Source: an uncultured Roseburia sp. (GTDB lineage: Bacteria; Bacillota; Clostridia; Lachnospirales; Lachnospiraceae). From it: a stretch of 34,531 bases of DNA. Below the pieces are notes generated by a model. The model searched no databases. It saw only the letters and a program-made list of their open reading frames with translations, and had not been told where the DNA came from. Both the position numbers and the translations under genes were made by a program. Each line of letters opens with the position of its first letter. Positions within the stretch are counted from its first letter, which is position 1. Location: assembly GCA_947564465.1 (NCBI GenBank), contig CANOCV010000033.1, positions 1 through 34,531 of the forward strand, read 5' to 3'. Positions 17,548-25,624 of this stretch are shown piece after piece.

Positions 17548-18516
17548 CTATTTTTGCCTGTTAATCTGCCTCATAAACCGCGTCTCTATCTGGTATCCCA
17601 TATCCTCCCCAAAAAGCGCCGCCTGCGTGTTCGCAATGAATCCCCCCGCCATCTCCTTATGTCCGCCGCCGCTTCCGATATCTTTTAACGCACTTTTTAC
17701 AAGGCTGCCCGCGTCAATCTCTTTCCTCTCACTGCGCACCGAAAATTTAATTCCGTCCGGCCTTACGGCGTAGACAACCGCCAATGTCACAACATCCAGC
17801 GAAAGTATAAAATCCGATATAATTGCAACCAGCGCGTCGGGACAGTCAAACGGAATCGCCGCAAATCCCACGCCGTCGTAGACATGTATATTGTCAATCG
17901 CCGCGCCGTACGCCTTTAAATCCGCAAACTCCATAACATTTGAGTACATTGTGCGAATCAAATCCTTATTGGCTCTTTTGTAAATGTACGCAAACATATC
18001 CACGTCCAGATCCGTCACTCCCCGAATAAAATCCGCCGTATCCATCTTAATGCCATATGCAAGAGCGGCGGCAGCCTCCTGGCTTATCGGCGTATCCGTC
18101 TCCTTAAAATAGGACGCGACTATCGCCGCACAGGAGCCCGCGACACGCACATCCTTGTAGGCGTAGCTGCATTCCGTGTATGTCGGATGGTGATCAATAC
18201 AGGCCACTTCATTCCCCACAAAATCAGTCAGATTCGCATTGTATTTCTGTGAATCCACAGTCACAATGTAATCCGTCTCTGTCATATCCGATACTTCGTC
18301 CGCCGAGAGAATCTCAATTCCAAACACGTCAAACATTTTTCTTGTACTCAGCTTATCCACCTTGCCGTCATAACAGATCTTTGCCGACACACCGTGCTGT
18401 TTCAAAAAATACTGCAGCCCGAACGCGCTTGCAATCGCATCCGGATCCGGAAAATTATGGGTCTGTATATAATTTTTGTGATTCCTTAACAATTCAACCA
18501 ATTCCAGCGGATTCAT
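17548..18516 (-). CDS. DHH-family phosphoesterase (NrnA-like)
   Basis: This 322-residue protein belongs to the DHH/DHHA1 family, which hydrolyses short oligoribonucleotides (nanoRNA), pAp or cyclic dinucleotide products. The metal motifs are NFPDPDAIAS (Asp24, Asp26), TVDSQ (Asp88) and IDHHPT (Asp108-His109-His110). The C-terminal DHHA1 substrate motif is GSGGGHKEMAGGF. I chose the ATG at 18516, which has AGAGGAG at five bases; a longer in-frame TTG start at 18570 would run back into the ATPase gene. It lies 10 bases after that gene and 15 before the GTPase-nuclease gene, a context that fits RNA turnover. The exact substrate is not readable from sequence. Confidence 0.88.
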   Translation of the reverse strand: MNPLELVELLRNHKNYIQTHNFPDPDAIASAFGLQYFLKQHGVSAKICYDGKVDKLSTRKMFDVFGIEILSADEVSDMTETDYIVTVDSQKYNANLTDFVGNEVACIDHHPTYTECSYAYKDVRVAGSCAAIVASYFKETDTPISQEAAAALAYGIKMDTADFIRGVTDLDVDMFAYIYKRANKDLIRTMYSNVMEFADLKAYGAAIDNIHVYDGVGFAAIPFDCPDALVAIISDFILSLDVVTLAVVYAVRPDGIKFSVRSERKEIDAGSLVKSALKDIGSGGGHKEMAGGFIANTQAALFGEDMGYQIETRFMRQINRQK

Positions 18517-18526
18517 ACGTTCTCCT

Positions 18527-19864
18527 CTATCTTTCCAGCTCAGCCAAAAGCTCGGCCCGCCTCGTTCCAATCAAAAGCTCCTCGTTATATTTCAAATATC
18601 TCTCACAGATATGCTCTGCCAGAAAAGACGCGGCAGCCTCATCCAATGTCAGTCCGGTTACAAATACCACCATCTCCTGACCGTTTGAAAAGGCATTCTC
18701 CATAAATGTAAAAGCATGCTCTAACGCCTCCCCTGCCGCATCCTCTTCCCTCTCCAGTTTTTCCACCTGCCGCTCAAGCTCCTGTTTTTCCTGCAAAATG
18801 AGAGCTCTCCCGTCCTCTGACGTCTCCGTCTCATTTTGTCTGGCCTTTAACTCTTCATACCATGTATCCGTTGTATATTTTTCCTGCAATACCCGCAAAA
18901 AATACGCGCCCAATCCGTCTAAAAGCAAATTGACTACGCTTAACCTCTCGTCAAACGACGCGCGCTCCAGATTGGCATAGATCCATGGCTTGACACGGCC
19001 CTTTAATATATCGCCGATTCCGTAATCATCCTGATACTTCCGGTACAAATCAAAATAAGCCGCCGCATCCTCCGCCACCTCGTCGTGATGCAGAAATTCG
19101 GCCGCTACCTCCTTTGTCACCGGAATGCCCTCCTCCTCGTAGACCTTCATCAAGCTGCTTAAATCCTCCCAGCCCCTCGCGGTCACAAAATGCATCCCGT
19201 CCACATCGGTCTCCACCCGGTAGAAATTCTTACGCCGAAGCTCCAGATAGCTTAAAACTGCCCCGTGTATTCTTTTGGCCCTCGCATATTCCTGCCACAC
19301 GCCGAAATCGGCCTCGATTCTTATATAGCGCACCCGATCTAACGTCACCATATCAAAGTCCCTGACAGATTTATTGTATTCCGGCGGATTGCCCGCCGCC
19401 ACAATCACCCAGCCGGACGGCACCGCCTGATTGCCGAACATCTTGCACTGTAAAAACTGCAGCATCGTCGGTGCAAGCGTCTCCGAAACACAGTTAATCT
19501 CGTCGATAAACAAAATTCCCTCGCGCTTTTCGTTCTCCTCCATACTTTTGTAAACGCTGGCTATAATTTCACTCATCGTATATTCCGTCACGGAATATGC
19601 CTTCCCGTCAAAGCTTTCTTCCCTGATAAACGGAAGCCCCACCGCGCTCTGGCGCGTATGGTGCGTAATCGTATAGGAGACAAGCCCTACCTCACACTCC
19701 TTCGCAATCTGCTCCATAATCTGCGTTTTCCCGATTCCGGGCGGACCCATCAAAAGAATCGGACGCTGTCTGATATGGGGAATCTTGTATTCTCCCGCCT
19801 CGTTTTTGCTTAAATATGCCGTTATTGTATGCTTGATCTCTTCCTTTGCCTGCTTAATGTTCAC
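18527..19864 (-). CDS. MoxR-type AAA+ ATPase
   Basis: The 445-residue AAA+ ATPase is of the MoxR/RavA kind, which act as chaperones loading metal or assembling complexes with VWA-domain partners. Walker A is GPPGIGKT (40-47), Walker B ILFIDEIN (117-124) and sensor 1 is VAAGNPP with Asn159. The C-terminal part has a charged coiled-coil stretch (about 360-395, rich in Glu and Lys) and an all-helical end. The start is GTG at 19864, with GGAGG nine bases upstream, lying 11 bases inside the VWA gene. The overlap couples it to its predicted partner. The client of this pair is unknown. Confidence 0.88.
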   Translation of the reverse strand: MNIKQAKEEIKHTITAYLSKNEAGEYKIPHIRQRPILLMGPPGIGKTQIMEQIAKECEVGLVSYTITHHTRQSAVGLPFIREESFDGKAYSVTEYTMSEIIASVYKSMEENEKREGILFIDEINCVSETLAPTMLQFLQCKMFGNQAVPSGWVIVAAGNPPEYNKSVRDFDMVTLDRVRYIRIEADFGVWQEYARAKRIHGAVLSYLELRRKNFYRVETDVDGMHFVTARGWEDLSSLMKVYEEEGIPVTKEVAAEFLHHDEVAEDAAAYFDLYRKYQDDYGIGDILKGRVKPWIYANLERASFDERLSVVNLLLDGLGAYFLRVLQEKYTTDTWYEELKARQNETETSEDGRALILQEKQELERQVEKLEREEDAAGEALEHAFTFMENAFSNGQEMVVFVTGLTLDEAAASFLAEHICERYLKYNEELLIGTRRAELLAELER

Positions 19865-21167
19865 GAATAAATTCCTCCGGTTCCAGTCTTATCCGCATTG
19901 CCCAGGGCGGCAACGCCTGCTCGTCATAATCGTCCAAAAATAAAAACGCGGTCTTATATTCCGGTCTTTTTTTCGGATATATTCCCTTTCCGTCCGTAAA
20001 ATAGAGAAGTCCGTTTAAGTCCTGCAGCTCTCCTCGCCCAATCAGGTCATTGACATAGGCAAAAACCGGCCTAAAATCCGTCCCCCCGCCTCCCACCGGC
20101 GAAAAATTGTAAAGCCATGTCTCAAGCTGTTCCCTCCCCGTAATCTCCTCGTCCCGCTGCACCTGATTATCGCACTGGATAATCCTTATTTTCGCGCGGT
20201 GAAAAAAGCTGTCCCGCTCGCTTAATATCGCAAATGTCTCCCGAAGGAAATTCCCGATCAGCTCTCCGCTTGTAGAATAGCTGGTATCCACTGCCACCAC
20301 AAATTCCTGTATCCGGTGGGCTTCTCTGCTCTCTAACGGCTCTATCAGCGGGAGATTTCCATAAAGCTTAAGCCCGTATGTATAATAATTCAAATCAAAT
20401 TCATCCGGATCGGCATGTATCTCCTCGCGGTAAACGGCAAATCTGCGCAAAAAATCTTTATAATTCTTCCGGGAGCGTGCGGCCGCAAGCTCTGCCTCAA
20501 ACAATGCCGCCTCCTCCCCTTTTTCCTCACCGCGAAGCTTTTGTGCAAGCGCCGTCTGCCTGGCAATTTTATTCCATTTCTCTCTTGCGCCCTCTGCCGC
20601 CTGCTGCTTTGCGGCCCCATCTTCTTTCCCCGGCCAGCGTCCGTGATCATCGGTATAAAACTCCTCCGAGAGCGCCTTAATCTTTTCCGGCTGACTTTGG
20701 TTCAATTCCAAAAGCCTCCGGTAGAGAACGGCTGCCGACACCTGAGCGCCTGATTTTATTTCCTGATACATCTCCCGGCGCAGGTAACTTAAAATACGGC
20801 GCGTGCACGGCTTGTCCATCGTGTCGATTGTGTACTCCACCATGATATCGCATGCCAGCCCCCATAAGCTTCGGTCACGTTCCCCGCCAATCCACAAATG
20901 AGAAAATACGCAGTGCAATATGACATGCAGATACGCACGGTCCAAAAATTTTGCATTACTTTTAAACACCCGCATTACCTGCTCCGACGAATAGTACAGA
21001 TGCACACCGTCCGTCGCAAGCGTCATCAGTCCGTCAGCTCTCTTTTCGGTCAGTCCTAAAAGCGCTGACTCAAGAAAACGCAGATCAAGGTAAATCTCAT
21101 CCCGGATAAAGCTTAAAATCTTCTCCGACATTTCTTCTTCCCACTCTCCCTGCGTCTGTACATGCAT
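19854..21167 (-). CDS. VWA-like DUF2201 protein with degenerate metallopeptidase motif
   Basis: This 437-residue protein is the VWA partner of the MoxR ATPase. The N-terminal domain (about 20-120) corresponds to the putative metallopeptidase domain of DUF2201 proteins. However, the expected HExxH motif reads HVILH (81-85), so the catalytic glutamate is absent. The C-terminal VWA domain (about 285-437) keeps a full metal-ion-dependent adhesion site: Asp294-Ser296-Ser298 (DTSYS), Thr363 (GGTD) and Asp392 (FTDGKG). I chose the ATG at 21167 because it has a strong GGAGGAAGGAG at eight bases; an ATG at 21188 would add seven residues and overlap the LRR gene stop by one base. Probably a structural or substrate-binding subunit. 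Confidence 0.85.
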   Translation of the reverse strand: MHVQTQGEWEEEMSEKILSFIRDEIYLDLRFLESALLGLTEKRADGLMTLATDGVHLYYSSEQVMRVFKSNAKFLDRAYLHVILHCVFSHLWIGGERDRSLWGLACDIMVEYTIDTMDKPCTRRILSYLRREMYQEIKSGAQVSAAVLYRRLLELNQSQPEKIKALSEEFYTDDHGRWPGKEDGAAKQQAAEGAREKWNKIARQTALAQKLRGEEKGEEAALFEAELAAARSRKNYKDFLRRFAVYREEIHADPDEFDLNYYTYGLKLYGNLPLIEPLESREAHRIQEFVVAVDTSYSTSGELIGNFLRETFAILSERDSFFHRAKIRIIQCDNQVQRDEEITGREQLETWLYNFSPVGGGGTDFRPVFAYVNDLIGRGELQDLNGLLYFTDGKGIYPKKRPEYKTAFLFLDDYDEQALPPWAMRIRLEPEEFIREH

Positions 21168-21187
21168 AGCGTCCGCTCCTTCCTCCA

Positions 21188-22150
21188 TTATTCTTCAAAC
21201 GAATAGCGTTTGTGTGCCGCTTTTTTTATATTTTCGTGTTTGAAACGCAAAAGCGCCGCCGCGCCCTCTCCCCACTCCTCCGCAGCAGCCCGGCGAATCA
21301 GCGTGTCCGCATCCCGCGGTAAAATGAGTCCTTGTTCTGTGAGAAAACGCAGCTGCTGCAATTCCCGCTTTCGCACAAGCAGGCTTCCGATCCCTGCCGC
21401 ATGCTCCCTCACATATCCCTCATAAAGCGCGCGCCTTTTATCACTCAGGGAATAGGGATACTGCAGACGGTTCATGGCAATTCTCCCGAGCGTCTCCTCC
21501 GTCTCTTCGGCGCACGCCTTTTCGAATATTATATCATATGATGCGAGGTCCGCGCTACCATCTTTGAAACATTGTCTTGCGCGAAACCCCTCTCCCACTA
21601 TATTTCTGCCGAAAATATGCGCGGGCGCAATCTCGTCATAGCTCTCATAATATTCCGGATACAAAACCTTTGCCTCTACCTGCCCTCTGTTAATAAAAAC
21701 AACCTCCACATCCGAGGATATCCGGGCAAGAAGCTTTTGGACGCCGCTTTTCTCGCTTACCCCGCCCCTTAACCGAATGTGATGAAGGCTGCGGCAGTTC
21801 ATAAATACGTCGCCGCCGATTTCACACAGCCCGGTTCCGATTTCAAGCTCCCGCAAGTTTCTGCAATTATAAAATGCAAGCCGTCCGACCTCCTTTACGG
21901 AATCCGGCAGAGCCGCCCGCTCCAAAAAATTCCCGCAAATTCTTGTCATGCCGCTCTCTAAAAAAGAACGGTCTTCCTCACAAAAATCCGTCCGCTCCTC
22001 CCCCGAAAAACAGTAATCCCCGATTTCACGCACGGGCAGCCCGCCGATTGTATCCGGTATTGATATGACCGGCGTCTGCCCGTACACACGGAGAACACAA
22101 ACTCTGTCTCCCGTTTTCTTCCATACAAAACTATTTGCCTCTGATACCAT
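21188..22150 (-). CDS. Leucine-rich repeat (BspA/LRR_5-like) protein
   Basis: The 320-residue protein has an N-terminal run of about 3-4 LRR_5 (BspA-type) repeats (about 25-150; VREIGDYCFSG, VKEVGRLAFYNCRNLRELEI, LCEIGGDVFMNCRSLHHIRL). A second half of unknown, charged helical character follows (about 170-320). It has no signal peptide, whereas most BspA-type LRR proteins are secreted, so it is probably cytoplasmic. It sits immediately upstream of the VWA and MoxR genes and its stop nearly coincides with the first possible VWA start. It may be the third component of that system, perhaps for recognition; this is inference from position only. The ATG has GAGGGAC upstream. Confidence 0.75.
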   Translation of the reverse strand: MVSEANSFVWKKTGDRVCVLRVYGQTPVISIPDTIGGLPVREIGDYCFSGEERTDFCEEDRSFLESGMTRICGNFLERAALPDSVKEVGRLAFYNCRNLRELEIGTGLCEIGGDVFMNCRSLHHIRLRGGVSEKSGVQKLLARISSDVEVVFINRGQVEAKVLYPEYYESYDEIAPAHIFGRNIVGEGFRARQCFKDGSADLASYDIIFEKACAEETEETLGRIAMNRLQYPYSLSDKRRALYEGYVREHAAGIGSLLVRKRELQQLRFLTEQGLILPRDADTLIRRAAAEEWGEGAAALLRFKHENIKKAAHKRYSFEE

Positions 22151-22170
22151 ATCTTTTTTGTCCCTCTTCG

Positions 22171-23289
22171 TCAGATCTGCGTCATTCCTCCCAGCAAAAT
22201 CCGCTTATTGTCCTCATAAATCTTGTCAAACTGCGACATCGGCAATGGGCTGACTCCCCTTCCGGCCTCAATCGTATAACCCGGCCTGTCATAAGTCATA
22301 ATAAACCAGTCCTTATAACCCGCATAGCCGGACGCGGAAGGCGTCTCCTCCACATCATAACCGCTGACATCCCCGAAATACCTTGCAATCGCATAGGAGT
22401 CCTGCGGATTATAATCCAGATACTTCCAATAGATTACCTCCCCCTGCGTGTGGTAAGCAAGTATCAGCGAAAAATCGTGTGCCAGTGTAAATTCATAGAC
22501 CGCCCTGCTTTCCGGAGCCGTAAGCGGCGCCTCTCCCACATAGTCCCTCGGCGCCGGAGTCGTGTATCCCTGTGCATACTTGATTTCCCTTGCATTTTCC
22601 CAGCCCGCCGGATACTGCAGATTCAAGTCAATACCGTCAATATTTGCCTTCCAGCCGGACGGAAAAGGTATATTCGGATACCGCGCCGCAATATCCACAG
22701 CCTGCCCGTAATACGTTCCCCCGCGCAAAAAGCCGTTTACCAGATCCACGCCGTCGGGGTTTACCATCGGAACAAGATACAAGGTATAGTCCTCATACAG
22801 CTGCGGCGCATAAGTCCCGTACAAATATCCGCCCTGCGCGTACGCCCTTGCATATTCCTCCGCGAACTTCAGCAAAACAGGCGTTGTTATATTTTCATTT
22901 GCATGAAATGAGGCATTGTAAAAAACCTGTTTCTTTCCGTTGCCGATTTTTAAGTACAGGATTTCTTTCCCCATTACGCTTTTTCCGATGCTTCCCGATT
23001 CGAGGAACGGATAACGAACGGTAAGCCCCTCAATTAAATATTCATTCAGAACAGAAGAATAAAGAACGTCTCCCGGCACAAGAGGGCGATCATACGGCAC
23101 GTTCAAAACCGTCCCCACCTGTAAGTTCCACGGATTGACCCCCGGATTTGCGCGCATGATATTTTCCGCTGTCGTCTGATATTTCCCGGCAAGCTTCCAG
23201 AATGTATCGCCATTCTCTATGACGTGTGTGACATATCCCTTAAAATATTCCGCCGGTCTTCCCTCTTCTTCTTCAATATTTGTTTCCAT
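22171..23289 (-). CDS. LysM-M14 carboxypeptidase family (gamma-D-glutamyl-diamino acid endopeptidase type)
   Basis: The 372-residue zinc peptidase has one LysM domain (about 19-65; VIENGDTFWKLAGKYQTT), which binds N-acetylglucosamine chains, followed by an M14 domain (about 85-370). Zinc ligands are His129 and Glu132 (HANE) and His280 (AYHTQG); the general base is Glu341 (TIEAGRG). Members such as Lysinibacillus endopeptidase I cut the gamma-D-Glu-diaminopimelate bond in muropeptides. There is no signal peptide, so it may act on recycled wall peptides in the cytoplasm or be released at lysis or sporulation. The ATG at 23289 has AGGTGAG just upstream; an in-frame GTG at 23307 is less likely. 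It lies 20 bases before the LRR gene. Confidence 0.87.
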   Translation of the reverse strand: METNIEEEEGRPAEYFKGYVTHVIENGDTFWKLAGKYQTTAENIMRANPGVNPWNLQVGTVLNVPYDRPLVPGDVLYSSVLNEYLIEGLTVRYPFLESGSIGKSVMGKEILYLKIGNGKKQVFYNASFHANENITTPVLLKFAEEYARAYAQGGYLYGTYAPQLYEDYTLYLVPMVNPDGVDLVNGFLRGGTYYGQAVDIAARYPNIPFPSGWKANIDGIDLNLQYPAGWENAREIKYAQGYTTPAPRDYVGEAPLTAPESRAVYEFTLAHDFSLILAYHTQGEVIYWKYLDYNPQDSYAIARYFGDVSGYDVEETPSASGYAGYKDWFIMTYDRPGYTIEAGRGVSPLPMSQFDKIYEDNKRILLGGMTQI

Positions 23290-23351
23290 AAACTCACCTT
23301 TTTGCACGATTATTCTATACTATGAACAATCCCCAGGAAAGGTTCCTGTTT

Positions 23352-24401
23352 TCAGGTATCCGCCAGCTTCTTTATGATGCCGCATGCCCTGTAATGACAA
23401 AGCGGATAGGAGACAACCTTTACGTTTTTTTCCTCCGCCAGCCTGATAATATGCAAAAGGGACTCATCCTCCTCGCCGCCTCTTTGAATCAGCACCATAT
23501 ACGGCACGCGGCGCAGAAGAACCCTCGTTGTCTCTCCGATTCCCGGCTTAACCAGGTTGATGTCGTCAATCCCGTATTCCCCGGCAATCCTTCTTACCTC
23601 CTCAATCCCTTGTTCGTCCGGCGCATCCGTCTCATCCGGAATCTCCATTTGAAATTCCTTCTCTATGGAATGGATAAACTCGTAGGAGAGATCCGCATCT
23701 TTCAGCTCCCCGTAATATACCGCTCCGTGAAAATCGTCCTTCCCGATAATATCATCTCTTAAAAATGTTCTGCTGACCAGCCCCGAAACCGTGGAATTTA
23801 AGCAGGAGCTTGGAATCAAGATATCCTTGTGCGTCCCGCAGAGCGAAGTAATATTCGCCGGATCCGCCACGACCGCAAGCTCGCTGCTAACGCCCGGATA
23901 GGCGGCGAGAGCCCGCCTCAGCTCCCCCTGGATCGCGCCCTTTCCGATCCACCCGTCGACAAACAAAAGCTGTCCCGCTTTATGACGCGCCAGGAGATAT
24001 TTCATTGCATTATCATCAATTCCCTTTCCCCTTATAATGGAAATGGAATAGTGCATGACATCTATCCCGTATTTTTTGCGGATATACCGCTTTAATAAAA
24101 TGCCGATGGGAATCCCCGCTCTCGCAAGGGACACTAACACAACGCTGTTTCCCCGCGTTTTTATGATCTTATCCGCAAGCCTTCCTACCGCCTCCGCAGT
24201 CGGACGGGAATAATTGTTAAGCGCCTCCCGGTATGTCTGCATATATTTTTCACTCGGAACATACTCAATCGGCAGCATCTCGCAGTAATGCCTGCCGGAT
24301 TGGATCAAGCGTTCTCTCTCCTCCGTGGGCTTGGGACTTACTAACCCCGTAATATCCTTCAGCAGCAAAATCACGTCTTCTTCTTTATATGAGCTTCTCA
24401 C
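23352..24401 (-). CDS. StiP-like phosphoribosyltransferase-fold protein with PELOTA domain
   Basis: The 349-residue protein matches the family annotated as cysteine protease StiP, which comparative work places among phosphoribosyltransferase-like proteins of tellurium-resistance (Ter) stress operons. The N-terminal part (about 1-245) contains VVLVSLARAGIPIGILLKR, LLFVDGWIGKGAIQGEL and the family signature PSSCLNSTVSGLVSRT. The C-terminal part (about 245-345) resembles the L7Ae-like PELOTA RNA-binding domain (VLIQRGG, CHYRACGIIKKLA). The GTG start overlaps the TRSP gene by 17 bases, with AAGGTGG seven bases upstream, so the pair is coupled. Family members are predicted to make a nucleoside-like metabolite. 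No reaction has been proved, to my knowledge. Confidence 0.8.
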   Translation of the reverse strand: MRSSYKEEDVILLLKDITGLVSPKPTEERERLIQSGRHYCEMLPIEYVPSEKYMQTYREALNNYSRPTAEAVGRLADKIIKTRGNSVVLVSLARAGIPIGILLKRYIRKKYGIDVMHYSISIIRGKGIDDNAMKYLLARHKAGQLLFVDGWIGKGAIQGELRRALAAYPGVSSELAVVADPANITSLCGTHKDILIPSSCLNSTVSGLVSRTFLRDDIIGKDDFHGAVYYGELKDADLSYEFIHSIEKEFQMEIPDETDAPDEQGIEEVRRIAGEYGIDDINLVKPGIGETTRVLLRRVPYMVLIQRGGEEDESLLHIIRLAEEKNVKVVSYPLCHYRACGIIKKLADT

Positions 24402-25533
24402 ACCGGCACCACCTTATCAAAATTATATTTTCGTTTCCTTTAGAAGCGAGCGCATGCAGCAGGGAATTGACTCCCTCCTTCTCATCATTGTCCGCATCCG
24501 TCACAATAAAGACCGCATCATATTTTTCAATATCATACAGATATGTCGTTCTGTCCCTGTCATAGAGGCTGGAAAGCTCATACCGCTCATGCAGAGGATA
24601 TCCCTCCTCGGCGCTGACTGCAATCGGGCTTCTAGTTGTGGAGTGACACCTGACAAAACAGCCCTCCTTTTCGAACTGAGCCGCCGCAAAAAGGGCCGGA
24701 TACATACACTCCTCCGTCCCGACTACCAAAATCCTTGACGCATTCTCCCCGGGGAGATATCCCTTTATTTTTTCCCACAAATCGGCGCACGCCCCGGCGT
24801 ATTCACCGCCCTCCGTCAGCCTGCGGGCGTCCACACAGCCCGCAATCCTTACACTCCGGTATTCTATACCGGCGCTTATATCCTTTGTATGGTATATCCC
24901 GTCATCGCAGCAACGCTCGGCAATTTGTGTATAGCTGTCGTGATTTGTCTTTACAAGATAATGTGTCCGAATCTCTCTCCCCCGATATATCTCTGCCGCC
25001 TCCCCGTTCATACCGTTTAACAGGGAGGCCACAGAAAACTGCAGCCTCCCGCCGTACACCTTTTTTAAAATATCTATGATATTTAAAATCGTATTTCCGG
25101 TTGTCACCTCATCCTCCACAAAAAGAATGCGGTCTATCCGGTCCATCACAAGGTCCAAATCCGTTTTCACCAGCTTCTGCTCCGTCGCATGGCTGTGCGC
25201 TTCCGAAAAATACAAATACTCCACGCCTTCTATCGCTTCCCTCGTCGTCTGTATGTAAGGCGCATGAAGCCTGACGGCAAGCGCCGCGCCGATCGCCGTC
25301 GCCGTCTCCGCAAATCCGATCACCAAAAGCCTCTCATCCGGATATTCCTTTTGTGCAATCCCCGCCAATGCCTCAAACATATAAAATGCCTCCGCCGCCG
25401 AAACAGGCACATGCTTCCCCTGAAGGCGGTTCACGACCAGATATTTCCGTTTATTATTATTTTCCCGCTTTGCAATTCCCACAAGACTGCGGGAGTTGAA
25501 TGCGTTCTGTTCTATATTCGTATTTTTCCGCAT
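24385..25533 (-). CDS. Phosphoribosyltransferase with TRSP domain
   Basis: This 382-residue protein has a phosphoribosyltransferase domain (about 20-225) whose PRPP-binding loop is RILFVEDEVTTGNTI (about 135-149). A C-terminal TRSP domain (about 230-382) carries the eponymous Thr300-Arg301-Ser302-Pro303. The pairing with a StiP-PELOTA protein is characteristic of predicted metabolite-synthesis operons associated with Ter stress proteins. Here no TerB/C/D, HAD phosphatase or aldolase gene is nearby. I favour the ATG at 25533; an in-frame TTG at 25566 would add 11 residues, and neither has an ideal ribosome site. A promoter with a dyad lies just upstream. Confidence 0.8.
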   Translation of the reverse strand: MRKNTNIEQNAFNSRSLVGIAKRENNNKRKYLVVNRLQGKHVPVSAAEAFYMFEALAGIAQKEYPDERLLVIGFAETATAIGAALAVRLHAPYIQTTREAIEGVEYLYFSEAHSHATEQKLVKTDLDLVMDRIDRILFVEDEVTTGNTILNIIDILKKVYGGRLQFSVASLLNGMNGEAAEIYRGREIRTHYLVKTNHDSYTQIAERCCDDGIYHTKDISAGIEYRSVRIAGCVDARRLTEGGEYAGACADLWEKIKGYLPGENASRILVVGTEECMYPALFAAAQFEKEGCFVRCHSTTRSPIAVSAEEGYPLHERYELSSLYDRDRTTYLYDIEKYDAVFIVTDADNDEKEGVNSLLHALASKGNENIILIRWCRCEKLI

Positions 25534-25575
25534 CTGTTTTACCCGATATTTCCCTTTCCTGATCAACTGCTGATT

Positions 25576-25603
25576 CCGTATAACTGCATAATATTATATA
25601 CGG
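25576..25603. promoter_or_regulatory. Inverted repeat overlapping the TRSP promoter -10 box
   Basis: CCGTATA (25576-25582) and TATACGG (25597-25603) form a perfect 7+7 dyad with a 14-base spacer that covers the -10 box and transcription start. It has no T run, so it is a better candidate for an operator than for a terminator. The regulator is unknown. Confidence 0.45.
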
Positions 25604-25621
25604 CATCGGATAAAATAGCAA
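25593..25621 (-). promoter_or_regulatory. Probable promoter of the TRSP-StiP pair
   Basis: On the minus strand TTGCTA (plus 25616-25621) and a perfect TATAAT (plus 25593-25598) are spaced by 17 bases, in the 91-base gap after the racemase gene. No terminator precedes it, so it may add to read-through from the van genes. Confidence 0.65.
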
Positions 25622-25624
25622 TGT

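Noticed and set aside
22135..22911. 258-codon plus-strand open frame
   Set aside because: It overlaps the M14 peptidase and LRR genes in antisense, is arginine/isoleucine rich without any recognisable motif, and the minus-strand proteins are clear families.
22171..23289. M14 peptidase as the missing VanXY
   Set aside because: VanX/XY/Y are M15 enzymes; this one has the M14 HxxE...H...E pattern and a LysM domain, which indicates gamma-D-Glu-diamino acid cleavage.
23308..23351. Terminator between the StiP and M14 genes
   Set aside because: A short CAGGAA/TTCCTG hairpin lies at the StiP end, but no T run follows it on the minus strand.
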